Shown: positions 1-9,800 of the stretch, piece after piece | Layout: every line of letters starts with the position of its first letter | Numbering within the stretch: position 1 is the stretch's first letter | Origin: Mesostigma viride | Taxonomy: Eukaryota; Streptophyta; Mesostigmatophyceae; Mesostigmatales; Mesostigmataceae | Direction: 5' to 3' | Assembly (NCBI GenBank): GCA_009746045.1 | Contig: RPFO01000164.1 | Span: 786,712 to 850,711, forward strand | DNA: 64,000 nucleotides | The notes under the pieces: model-generated | What the model was told of the DNA's origin: nothing | The model's input: only the letters and a program-made list of their open reading frames with translations | Database searches by the model: none | Program-made: the position numbers and the translations under genes

Positions 1-1311
1 CTATAGCAACGCGCTTGTCAGGCGGTGGGACGACCACCCTACGCTTGCCCAACAGCTTGTACAAAACCCCGTCTTCCCAACCATAGGTTGCAGCCCTGTG
101 CTGCACCCTGTTCAACTCCGTCGCCTTCTGAGCAGGAGTCCAATCGACTGGAGTATAGGAGTCAAGACAGCACCCTGCACTTGCTCCAAAACTCGACCAT
201 CTAGCCAGATATCAGCGGTGTAGCAATCAGCAAGAGAGCTCCGCGCTAAGAGAGCCTGCATAGCGATCAGCTGCTGCAGAGAAGGATCAATGTCAAAGGA
301 CAGAGACCTACCCTCTTCCATAGCGCACGTACACAGCTTTGGATGGCGTGAATGGCGACGGCCGCACCGGGTCGTCGCTGATGCCGAAGTCCGCCACAGA
401 GTACTCGACACTGCGCCACCACGCCTCCTCCTCATCGTCGGCCGCATACCCAGCAGCGTTCACAAAGACCACAGAACCCGACGAGCCCTCGGCACCCATG
501 GCCCGGGCTCCAGTGTGGTCAACAGTGGTAGGCATGGCGTATCGGGATAGCACATCGGCGTTGACATGGTCCTTGCCGGCCCGATGCACAATGGTCATGT
601 GGTACTCCTGGATAATCATGGCCCATCGGGCAAGCTTACCCGTCAGGTTGGTGTTGGTCATAATTTAGCCACTGAAGCGGCTGGTGATCTGTCACCAGAG
701 TAAACACGCGCCCAAATAAATACGGGCGAAAGTGCTTGATGGCCCACACCACAGCCAGTGCCTCCCCCTCATAGGAAGAATACCGGCTCTCCGCTGGGTT
801 GTTGCTGTGACTAGCATAAGCAATAACGTGCTCGCGCCCATCACCATCCTTTTGCGCCAAGACCGCACCCAGTCCTACCTTGGACCAGTCGGTATATAAC
901 ACAAATGGCAAAGCATAGTCAGGGGCGCGCAGAATCGGTGCCGACGTGAGCTCCTGCTTGATTGTCTCGATGGCGCGTTGCTGTGCGGGACCCCACGCCC
1001 ACACGCACCCCTTCTTGAGTAACTCGGTCAAGGGCTTCACCTTGCTGCTGAAGTTCTCAATGTAACCTCGGTAATAGCCAGCCAAACCCAACTACGCCCG
1101 CACCCCTGAGACATCCGTGGGTACGGCGGCCTGCGCAATGGATTCGACCTTGGCGGCATCAGGCGTCCGGCCACCCGGCACAATCTGATGACCAAGGAAT
1201 GAGAGGGTCCGCTGGGCGAACTTGCACTTCTCAGGGTGCAGCCGCATATTATGCTCCTCGAGAGCCAAGCGAACCTGCTCCAAGTGCGCCAGGTGCTCCT
1301 CAAATGTTGCG
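1..1311 (-). pseudogene. Ty3/gypsy pol, 3' half (RT thumb, RNase H), broken
   Basis: Reading on the minus strand from 1311 downwards, this continues the reverse transcriptase found at 5985-6655. It opens with the EEHLAHLEQV and FLGHQIVPGG blocks that follow the YIDD motif in gypsy RTs. A LGLAGYYRGYIENF block and an RNase H domain follow (YTDWSKVGLGAVLAQ, YASHSNNPAESRYSSYEGEALA, VTDHQPLQWL), then a linker towards integrase (GWEDGVLYKLLGKRRVVVP), which runs off the window. The frame is damaged: an in-frame TAG at about 1092-1094 before LGLAGYYRG, a frameshift near 655-661 just after PLQWL, and further shifts near 310 and 112. Domain identity is clear from motifs; the integrase and 3' LTR, if present, lie outside. 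Confidence 0.9.
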
Positions 1312-1614
1312 CTAACCCTTCAACTGTCAAAACTCGAACCACGAGAACGGACTGAGTTTGGGTATCTTTGTGCGCCTGAGAGTAACTAGCCAAATAACAT
1401 TTTCTGGCCCACCCTTGGAACCAAGCATGCTTTTATATCAAATAATGTTTGGGAAATTTGGTTGGTCACATATCCATGCCCTACACCTGCTAAAAATAGC
1501 ACCCCCCTCAGGGGGGTACAGTGCACATGGGGTTGGAGACATATATAATGAATTATCGACCATTTACACAAATCAGTTGGCCCTGGCCTTTTAAAGGCAG
1601 GTTATTATAATCAT

Positions 1615-2289
1615 CAAGCCCAGCTCCTCGACCTCGACCAACGCCTTCAAGCCACCGCCAACGCCCTTGAGAGCTTGCATGACACCGCCGGCCTCACCGC
1701 CCAGGCGGTGAAGGACATCGCCGCCCAGCCGGCGCCTGCTGGCTCGGCCGGCGATGCTCCCTCCACCTGGGCGGACTTGCTTAAGCAGCACACCACCTCC
1801 ACCACCTCCACCATCTCGGCACAACTCAAGCAACAAGCCCTCGACCTTCGCGAGGAAGCCGACATCGCCCGGCGCAGCCACAATGTCATCGTCAAGCACT
1901 TCGACCAGCAGGCAGGTGAGACCTCCACGAGCCTTCTTGAGGCATTTAAGCGCGCCATTCTTGCCCCCATGTTACTCACTGGTGAGCTGGACATGTCGGC
2001 TGTCCGCCTCCCCCGCGCGCGGGGGAAGGCTGGCCCGGCCCCCGTGCTCCTCACCTTTAAGTACATGGCGGACAAGCTGGCGTTCCTTAAATGCCGCAAG
2101 AAGCTCTCGGAGACTCGCTTCACGCTGGACGACGACTTGACCCTGGCCCAGCAACAACGGCGACGCGAGCTATGGCCGGCCTACCTTCAGCTCCGGCAGA
2201 GCGCAAGGGGGAAGCCGGTATACTGGAGGGGGGCGGTCATCCACGTTGACCACAAGCCCTGGCAGCCCCCTCCTGCCACCTCAGACTAG
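1615..2289 (+). pseudogene. LINE ORF1-like protein, N-terminally truncated
   Basis: The frame is open from the 5' truncation point to a stop at 2287-2289, about 224 residues. The start that a simple search would pick is TTG, so the fragment has no authentic initiator. It shows a polar, Thr-rich stretch, a region with PVLLTFKYMADKLAFLKCRK that resembles the RRM of L1-type ORF1 proteins, then the block TLDDDLTLAQQQRRRELWP followed by KPVYWRGAVIHVDHKPW, which matches the C-terminal domain of plant and algal LINE ORF1. Five copies of this family occur in the window. Its role would be RNA binding and chaperoning of the element RNA; that is family knowledge, not shown here. Confidence 0.75.
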
Positions 2290-2730
2290 GAATATATATA
2301 CCAGTAGTGTAGATTAGTAAGGCTTAGCCTAGCATGTGGCCCACGCGCATGTGCGCCCATAATGGCCCCCATGGATGATGCCTTCAACATTTAGCCATGC
2401 TTTGTCTATAATGGGACCCCCATGGATGTTGCATTAAGAACTTAGCCATGCTATGCCATGCAGAGAGATGCTCTCTGTCGAGAAGCCATGCCCTAGCCCT
2501 TGCATAGCCATGATGATCTTCCTCCCCCGTGCCAGGATCCCCTTAGCTGGGTTGAACCTGAGACAGCATGGTGGTGCCGGTGCCCTTGCGGCACCTAGAG
2601 CAAGTGTTGCTTACATTCCCACCCTTGCATGAAGTAGCCTAGGATGTATTTAAAGCCATATGCCCCTTCTCAGGGATATGTGCTACATTGACTCCCAACG
2701 GAGTGATGTTGATAATTAATTAATTAATTA
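1615..2730 (+). mobile_element. 5'-truncated ORF1-only LINE-type element, copy 1
   Basis: This copy is bounded by an 11-bp direct repeat ATTATAATCAT (1604-1614 and 2731-2741), the mark of target-primed reverse transcription. It holds the C-terminal part of an ORF1-type protein, then about 440 bp of 3' UTR, and ends in an AATT-repeat tail at about 2713-2730. There is no reverse transcriptase frame between ORF1 and the tail. Just before the tail is the small hairpin GACTCCCAACGGAGT, which recurs at other element ends in the window. Confidence 0.85.
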
Positions 2731-2741
2731 ATTATAATCAT

Positions 2742-4131
2742 AGACATGCCATCAATGCATTCACAACATGAAATGTCACAACACTGTGGACGCTAGCTAC
2801 AAAATGGCCAAAGCCAGCTGGCACCGTTATAACGGTGCCAGCTGGCAGGGGTATAAATGGTAGCATAACAACACAAAACTTTATTCCAATTGGCATGAAA
2901 CAACAAGGGATGCCCAATTGGGCATCATGCACCATACCCAGGTGATAAAACAAGAGACCATGCCATATAACACATGCCAACATGCCGCAAGGGGCCAAAA
3001 TGGCACTAGCGCGCGCGTGCGGTATACATAGCGCAAGACTAGCCAAGGGTGTAGCTAACTGTCAATTGGGCTACCTGGCTATGTGCCAAACTACGGATTG
3101 CGCCTCTGGGTGCGCAGATCCTGCCTCCTACAAGGCCCTGTCAGCTGGGTGCCAGCTGCCAACGTGCGGGTCGTGCGGCCATTGGCCTCAGCCCATGCGC
3201 GGCCAGCCGGGCTGCGGGCTGACAAGGGCTGCATGGCACGCTGGCGGCGGGCGTCGTCGTCGTCGAGGCCAGCCACTGGCCCAGCGTGGAAGCTGAGATA
3301 AGCCAGCATATAAGACACAAGACCATGCTAAAAAATAGGTGAAAGGCTCATTAATCAAGGCCTCAAGCGCGCGTCAAAGGGGTGGCAAGGAGCTACATCA
3401 CTAACCCACCCGATGAATGACAAAACACCTCCACGTTCTTTGCAACAATAAAGAAAACAAAATGAACAAGTTGGTAATGCTTCCATGCAAACAGGTATTG
3501 GGTATCTCCATGTTTGTCACATGCAATGGATGCAAAATCAGAAGGTGGGCGTTGGCCAGCAAAACAAGAAGCCATGCCTAAAACTGGTCAGAAAAGAACT
3601 TGTCTCGGGCTGTTTGAGCCAGGAAAAGCATTGGGTAATCACCTTTACCATATTACTAACCAATACCAACCGTTATCACGCTATTTCCGTTGCAGCCTCA
3701 GCTAACAGCGACCAAACATGGTCCAAAATCTGCTTGACCTGATGGTATTCCACAACTATGACAAGCCGATGCGTAGAGGGAGCAAAACAACAAAATGACA
3801 ATCACAAGCCCTCGATTATAACCCTGATATTATTTATAAACGATAATACAACCATATACGGTTAACGGAACACGCTAGGAGGCTAGAACGTACCAGGTCG
3901 GAACAGCAGATTACCTTTCCTGCGGGAGCCAGCACGCCCGATTCATGGACGTAGCCTCGAGCCTTTCCTGGCTGCCAATTCTAGCAAATCTGGTTGGGAA
4001 CAACGTCAAAGGTTTATCCATGCGCAAATACCTCGAAAATTTCCGCCTAGCAACATGCAGCACTCGCACTGTCACCGCCTGGCCGCTGACATGATTTGCT
4101 GCGCCGACCAGCACCCCGATGACCCATCTAC
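2742..4131. other. Non-coding body of the CTAA-flanked insertion
   Basis: No recognisable coding sequence. It contains a perfect 34-bp palindrome at 2813-2846, with arms beginning GCCAGCTGGCACCGTTA, followed directly by GTATAAATGG, which resembles a TATA box. The rest is ordinary-complexity sequence that I cannot assign. It should be the internal part of the 1316-5984 element. Confidence 0.5.
2813..2846. repeat. Perfect 34-bp palindrome next to a TATA-like box
   Basis: Arms of 17 bp, starting GCCAGCTGGCACCG, meet with no spacer, so the sequence can form a cruciform or hairpin. A TATAAAT lies about 6 bp downstream. Possibly promoter-proximal or protein-binding within the transposon; function unknown. 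Confidence 0.8.
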
Positions 4132-4142
4132 GCATCTTCAAA

Positions 4143-5593
4143 TTAATTAATTAATTAATTAAACTCGTGCTCCCGTTGGGGAGTCACGGAGCACCGAAGT
4201 GCTTTTAATCCCTGTGTGTGCACTACAGGAGAAAGGGCAGAGACCCCCAGTCTCCTTCATGCCAAAGGCATGCCACAGCTGCAATCGGGCGCGGCTAGCT
4301 AAAAGGACAGGCTAACGATCCGGCAAACTGTGGGTGCAATAAGACCCATGTGAGCATGTCATAGCAAGGAGCGTGGGCAAGTAATCTGAACATAGCCAGG
4401 GCGTAGCATGGCTGTACTAGAACTAGGCTAAGGCTATGGCTGGTTGTGTACCGTGCGTTGGCGGCACGTGACTAGGTTTGTTGGCACAGCTAGGCAAACA
4501 TTCTAGGCATGGCTGCCTTAGCGACAGTGACTCCAATGGTTACAAGCTAGGGCTATTGCTATTCTAGCCCGCTGGGGGCGTCCACATCTTGTGGTTGATC
4601 ATCAGGTCCCCGCCCCTCCAGTACACCTTGGGCTTCTGGGGGTCCTGCTTATGGCGGAGGTATTCCGGCCACAGGTCGCGTCGCTGCTGTTGCTGAGCGG
4701 GGGTTAGGTCGTCATCCAGCGTCCAGGTGAGGTCGTGCAACCGCTTGCGACGAGAGAGGAACCGCTGCTTATCCTCAGGGGAGATGAAGGTGAGCAGGAC
4801 TGGTGGGGTGGCCGCCTTGTCCCGTGAGTGGGGAAGGCGGTGGCACCCACGCAGTTCTACCTCACCTACCAGGCCCATGAGGGTAAGAAGCTGTTTCTTG
4901 ATCTCGTCAGCAAGGGAGGTTGACGTCTCACCTGGCTTCTGGGGGAAGCGACGTAGCACCACTCGGCACTCGCGGCGAGCGCGATCGGTGACCTCCCGTT
5001 GCTGGGCCTGGCGGTGGTCCTCCAGCTCCTGGAGCTTCGTGGCGATGGCGTCGGTGGTGGAGGCGGTCGCTGTCCGCAGCAGGTCCGCGTAGGAGAGCGG
5101 GAGGTCACCAGCATCCTGCCGGGGTGGCTGGGAGGCAATGGTGGCCGTCTGCTCCGCTAGCTTTGGGACCTGTGTGGCCAGGGCCTCGGTGTGGGCGGTG
5201 ATGGCCTCAAGCTTCTTCATGAGCACGCCGCACTTGCCTTCCACCTGGTTAAGGCGAGAGACAAGTGCAGCATGCGTTTCCGAAGCCTGCGCCGCGGTGT
5301 GTAGCGCCGTGAACTGTGGTTGTAGCTTGTGGACGACCTTGGTTTCCACGTTGGAGACCCGGGCCTCGACCGTGTTGAGCGTGGTGTTCAGCGAGGTCAT
5401 CTTCTCGGCCAGCGGCCAGGTCACGTGCTCCTCCAGCACTGCGCGGATGTCATCCTTGCAGAGGGAGGAAGCCGATGGGGCTGCCGGCTGTGCGGGGGCT
5501 GGGGCGTTGAGTGCGTTCCAAAGTTCTCTGTGGATGGCGCCGAAGCTGCGCTGGTAGTAGCTGGTCAAGATAGACTCGCGTTGGCGGGATTCG
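4143..5593 (-). mobile_element. ORF1-only LINE-type element, copy 2
   Basis: Flanked by an imperfect 11-bp target duplication (GCATCTTCAAA at 4132-4142, GCACCTTCAAA at 5594-5604). Reading on the minus strand it contains ORF1, about 420 bp of 3' UTR and an AATT-repeat tail at 4143-4162. The last bases before the tail form a hairpin, GTGCTCC...GGGAGCAC, shared with the ORF2-bearing LINE fragment at 20261-21584. No RT frame is present. It is 5' truncated, because the reading frame is open to the very edge of the copy. Confidence 0.85.
4564..5593 (-). pseudogene. LINE ORF1 protein with coiled coil, RRM-like and C-terminal domains
   Basis: The frame runs open from the truncated 5' edge to a stop at 4564, about 342 residues, with no disabling change. 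Order of parts: an N-terminal polar region; a heptad-rich coiled coil at about residues 60-160 (NTTLNTVEARVSNVETKV, LVSRLNQVEGKCGVLMKKL); an RRM-like segment with VLLTFISPEDKQRFLSRRK at about 275; and a C-terminal domain with TLDDDLTPAQQQQRRDLWP and KPKVYWRGGDLMINHKMW. That order is the classic architecture of L1-clade ORF1 proteins. It diverges clearly from copy 1, so it is a separate subfamily. No ATG is available at the 5' edge, so I treat it as a truncated gene. Confidence 0.75.
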
Positions 5594-5984
5594 GCACCTT
5601 CAAACGTTCCATGGCTGGGGATAAAACGTTTTTAGGACTTGAAAATCATGCCTACAAAATTTGAGTCCATTATGTCAAGCCATTCTCTCGTACCAGTCAG
5701 TTGCGTGCACCGCCATAGCCGTGCGCGTCAATATTTTTCATGCACGTCGGTCCCGTTGGACCATGGTACCCCCCTAACTTTGCTCAAGCATATCTCCCTG
5801 GCCAGGTGTCCAAAATACGGTCTGAATAGCGCCAGGCATAGCTTACGTCTAGATCTTTCGATCCCCCCAGGTTTGACCGTTAAATTATTATTGGCGCGGC
5901 GCCTGGTTCTGCCACAAACTCAGTCCGTTAGAGTGGCGCGAGTTCAACTGGCGCCACGAAAACGGACTCAGTACAGTTTAAGGG

Positions 5985-6655
5985 CTAAAGACGATGACAT
6001 CATCAATGTAACAAGCGGCGAAAGGAAGACCTGCAAGCACTTTGTCCATAGCTCGTTGGAAAACAGCACTAGCGTTGCGGTGCCCAAAGGGCATGCGCAC
6101 CCACTCATACAAATTGCCGCCCCCCCAGAATGCAAGCTTCCGCTGATCCTCCGGCGCAACTGCGATCTGATGAAAGCCGCTACGCAGGTCCAGCGAGGAC
6201 ACAAACTTCACATGAGGAGATATCTTATCCAGGACATCATCCACACGTGGCATGGGGTAACGGTCCACGGGTGTGTGTGCATTCAGCAACCGCAGATCGG
6301 TGGCCATGCGCATACCCGTCCATGCCCCGGTGATAGCGTCCTTCTTGGGCGCAACGACAACGGCAGCAGCATAGCTGGAGGAAGATTGCCTGATGATACC
6401 GGCATCCTCTAACTCCTTGCATTGCTCGGCTACAAAATCCAACTCGGCCTGACTCAGGCGATGCTGGCGTCGGAACAAAGGAGTGTCAGTGTCCAATGGA
6501 ACACGCATGGTCCCACCATTGAAACACCCCAGTTCATCACTTGTGAAAGCGAAGGCCCCCCTTGCAGTGCCTAGCCACTTTAGCATGGCTGCATGAGCGC
6601 TGCGCATCAGAAAGGTGTTCCCCAATAGCCCAGGGGTGCGTATCCGCGGGATCAC
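5985..6655 (-). pseudogene. Ty3/gypsy reverse transcriptase, 5' half
   Basis: Minus-strand frame with classic gypsy RT blocks: FAFTSDELGCFNG, VPLDTDTPLFRRQHRLSQ, GIIRQSSSSYAAAVVVAPKK, RMATDLRLLNAHT, DRYPMPRVDDVLDKI, FSSLDLRSGFHQIAV (motif A), and YIDDVIVFS (catalytic motif C), where the 1316-5984 insertion cuts it. Sequence between 6656 and 6833 also reads as degenerate pol in shifting frames. Together with 1-1311 this is one RT-RNase H gene, now non-functional. Confidence 0.9.
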
Positions 6656-6833
6656 CCACAGCTACCGCATGTGCCTCAAGATGCGGCGCCCTAGCCGCAT
6701 CGTCGTGGAACAAGGAAAAGGCTGCCACACCTGGTGTGACACCCACCGCCGGAGCCTCGCGTGCCGCACGGTGTATTACCCGATGCAGCGTGGGCTCGCC
6801 GGCCAGCACGGTGCTAGCTGGTCAGCAGGGCGG

Positions 6834-9800
6834 TCATGAGAATGATAGTCCACACCTGTCGCAGACGCCCCCCCCAGACTGGCGCACGGCAACCGATGCA
6901 AGCAGCACATACCCGACCTGCAACACCGACATAGCCTGGCCTATCAAAGACCATGCAGCGCTCACTCTCGAGCACGCCCGGCAGCGCCGAGGCCCCGACA
7001 TGAAAACCCATGCTGGCCTCACGAAATTCTGCGGGTGGCTGCACCAACAGACCGGTGGTAGTGTCCCAAACGAGACCCTTACCCCGATCACGGTACATAT
7101 GCTGTCGACCCTTGGTAACTGACCAGGGTCGGCAGTGCACATGCACATGGGGCTCCCGACCCGGTTGACGCGTGCATATGGTGGGCGATCCTCGCTATCC
7201 ACCTTCTGCGTGACTAGGTGGGAAGGCAATGCTACCTCCGCAGACACACTCGGATGCTGCCTTGCGACGGCCCCTAAGACCGCCTGCACACCGGTCGCAC
7301 ACGCCACGTTGGTCCAATAGGCACGCAAACGATGCGTGAGCCCACCCAGCCCTGCGTTGTCACACACGATGGGCTCCCCCAGGAGTGCCACGATTGTAGC
7401 CCAGTCCTCCCGCACCGCCTGATGTGGGCTGTCACCCGCCACAACGTTCTCAAACAGATACGCAGGCGGATGGGGCTGACGCGACTGCAACAGTCCCACC
7501 ACACGCAACAGTTCCCAGAACAGCGCGCTACGCGGATCGGCTAGCCCCCGCCCTTGCCCTGCCTGGCTCAGGCCCTGGCACTCCCAACCCGCGATTACCA
7601 AGTCGATGGCATGATGCCTGCGCAACAACTGCTGCACCTGCACCTCACCGATGGCTCGGATATCTTGAGGACATTCCCCAAACGGGTCACGCCATGCTGA
7701 TGGCGGAAACTGCGCGGGATACTCTCGCGACAACACGCCACAGTGACTGAAGTACACCTGACGCGCCTTGTGCGATGGCTCTACCGCGATGAGTTTACGG
7801 CACACGCCGCCTGCGGCCAAAAAGCCTGCAATGCCCCCTCCGATCCCCGCAAACAGTTCCAACACTACCGCACCCTTGGCAAAATCAGGGGCCTGCGGTA
7901 AGATTGCAGCAGAAAAATTACCTTGGGCCTCCGAGACACCCGGTTGCACCAAAGTGAGGCCATGGCTGGCCATCTGAGGAACGGTGACGACGGCTTCAGT
8001 CACCCGCTTGCGCATAGCCAGCTGCCGCGTGGACGTCACAGCATCCAGCGACCACTGCGTGCGCATCTTGGCAATGCTCGCCGTTGGCTGAGGCAGCACC
8101 GTCCGATGCTTGTCCCACGCCGATGAGCCCGCCGCCCGTACCTCCACCATGCTGACCTCCACCACGCCCGCAGCCGCTGAAGGGTTGAGGCGTGCAGCCC
8201 CGGCTGAAGAACTGAAGCATGAGACCGGCACACTGGCCCGCTTCAGGCCAGCCCCATCCCAATCAGGGATGTAAGATGCCTCCTCCGCCCTATAGTCCAC
8301 CTGAACCATGGCGCGAGCAAGGACATCCACCCCGAGTAGTGCGGAATATCCACACTTGTTGACCACCAGCGCATACGCGGACACGGTGGTCATGCTAGAG
8401 GCGCGCAACGGATTGAAAATCACGTTGACTTTAACCGCCGTCATAGCGTACGGCTTACTAGCCGGACCCTGCCAACCTGACACAGACACGGGGCTTTCTA
8501 CTAAGCCACCGTTCTCGTAGGTCAGGTTCAGCATGGTGGCCAAGTCTGTGCTGATGACTAGCGGCTGAGCACCGCTATCAAGCTTGACTGCGCCAACCAA
8601 CGGACATGTCACCATGTCGCTCCATACATCTCCACAGGCTCCAACTGCTTGGAACGCTATGGACGGCTCACCATTGGGGTATGGAACCACCGTGGGAACC
8701 TGGGGAACTGCACTAGTGCGCTGCTGGCTACTTGTGCTGACCACTCCCGCTTGCACCACGGGCACTGCGGCTTCTACCGGCTGACGCCCGTAGGTGACGG
8801 ACTCAGAATTGCGCAAGGTGCGCACATCATGCCCATCTGCGAACAACTGGATCTCGGACACAACCGACCCCAGCCACTCAACCCCCTTCTGCCCGAAGGT
8901 GTCGACCACCTGCCGTGCTGAAAACATGGGTACGTCCACAATGAACGGCATTGGGTACACAGGCGCCAATCGCCTACGCTGCTCCAGCCCAGCAGGGTTC
9001 GCATGCTCAAAAGCAGATTGCACCCCAGCCAGCGGCATGGAAAAGGACGCGGGCAACTGCCCGGCAGGCAACATGGGTGCCTGCTGAAAAGAAAGCGGGC
9101 TGCGTGCCTGCTTGCCTTTGGTAGCCTCCGCAGCGTTGATCTCGACGTCACCCGGCATGGGCGCCCAGAATGGGTCCTCCCGGTACACCGTCGCGAATTG
9201 GTTGGGGGGCGCCGTCGCCTCCTCACCATGCTTGATGGCAGCCACCTGGGCTTCCATCGAGTCGGTCTTGCCCGCCATCTCGGCGAAGTGGACCGTCTTG
9301 ATGCCCGCGGCTGGACACTTGTTCATCAGGTGCCACTTCGTGTCTGCCCCATGCGGCTTCGTGCAGCGGCTTGGACACTCGCGACTAAGGTGCCCATCCT
9401 TGTCGCAAAGGTAACATTTACCGCGTGACGGGGTGGGTGCGCCCAGCGCGCCTTGCACGCCCTGCGCCTCCTGAGTCCCATCCGATGACGGCGGACGACC
9501 GCCTCCGCCTCGACCACCACCGCGACCCCGACCACCGTAGCCACTGCCGCCGCCACCACGACTGACACCGCCGCTGCCACCCTGACCGCCACCGCCGCTG
9601 CCACCCTGACCGCCACCGCCGCTGCCACCCTGACCGCCACCGCCGCTGCCCCCGTGACCGGCGTTGCCACCACCCTGAGTGCCGACATATTCACCGCGCC
9701 CCGCACCAGGCAGCCGCTGGCCACCCTTGACCGCGATGGCCTTCTCCATCTCAGCCATCTTCTTGCGCATCTCAGCCAGCTCAGACGAGATACCCTTCTC

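Larger units (their letters stand above)
1316..5984. mobile_element. 4.7 kb insertion in gypsy RT, CTAA target duplication, 12-bp inverted ends
   Basis: The gypsy RT frame stops just after YIDDVIVFS at 5989 and resumes with ATFEEHL at 1311. The two halves are flanked by CTAA at 1312-1315 and 5985-5988, and removing one CTAA plus the insert restores the frame. The insert ends are inverted repeats: CCCTTCAACTGT at the left and, read from the right end, CCCTTAAACTGT. A CCACGA-AACGGACT motif sits just inside both ends, and again inverted near 5917-5940. About 2.5 kb of the insert is two secondary LINE copies, leaving roughly 2.1 kb of non-coding DNA with no transposase seen. It is probably a non-autonomous DNA transposon; superfamily unknown. 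Confidence 0.75.

Noticed and set aside
6834-7140. C-terminal ~100 residues of the gag-DNMT frame as a genuine domain
   Set aside because: The adjacent frame carries the expected DNMT C-terminal motifs, so this stretch is out-of-phase read-through after a 2-bp insertion.
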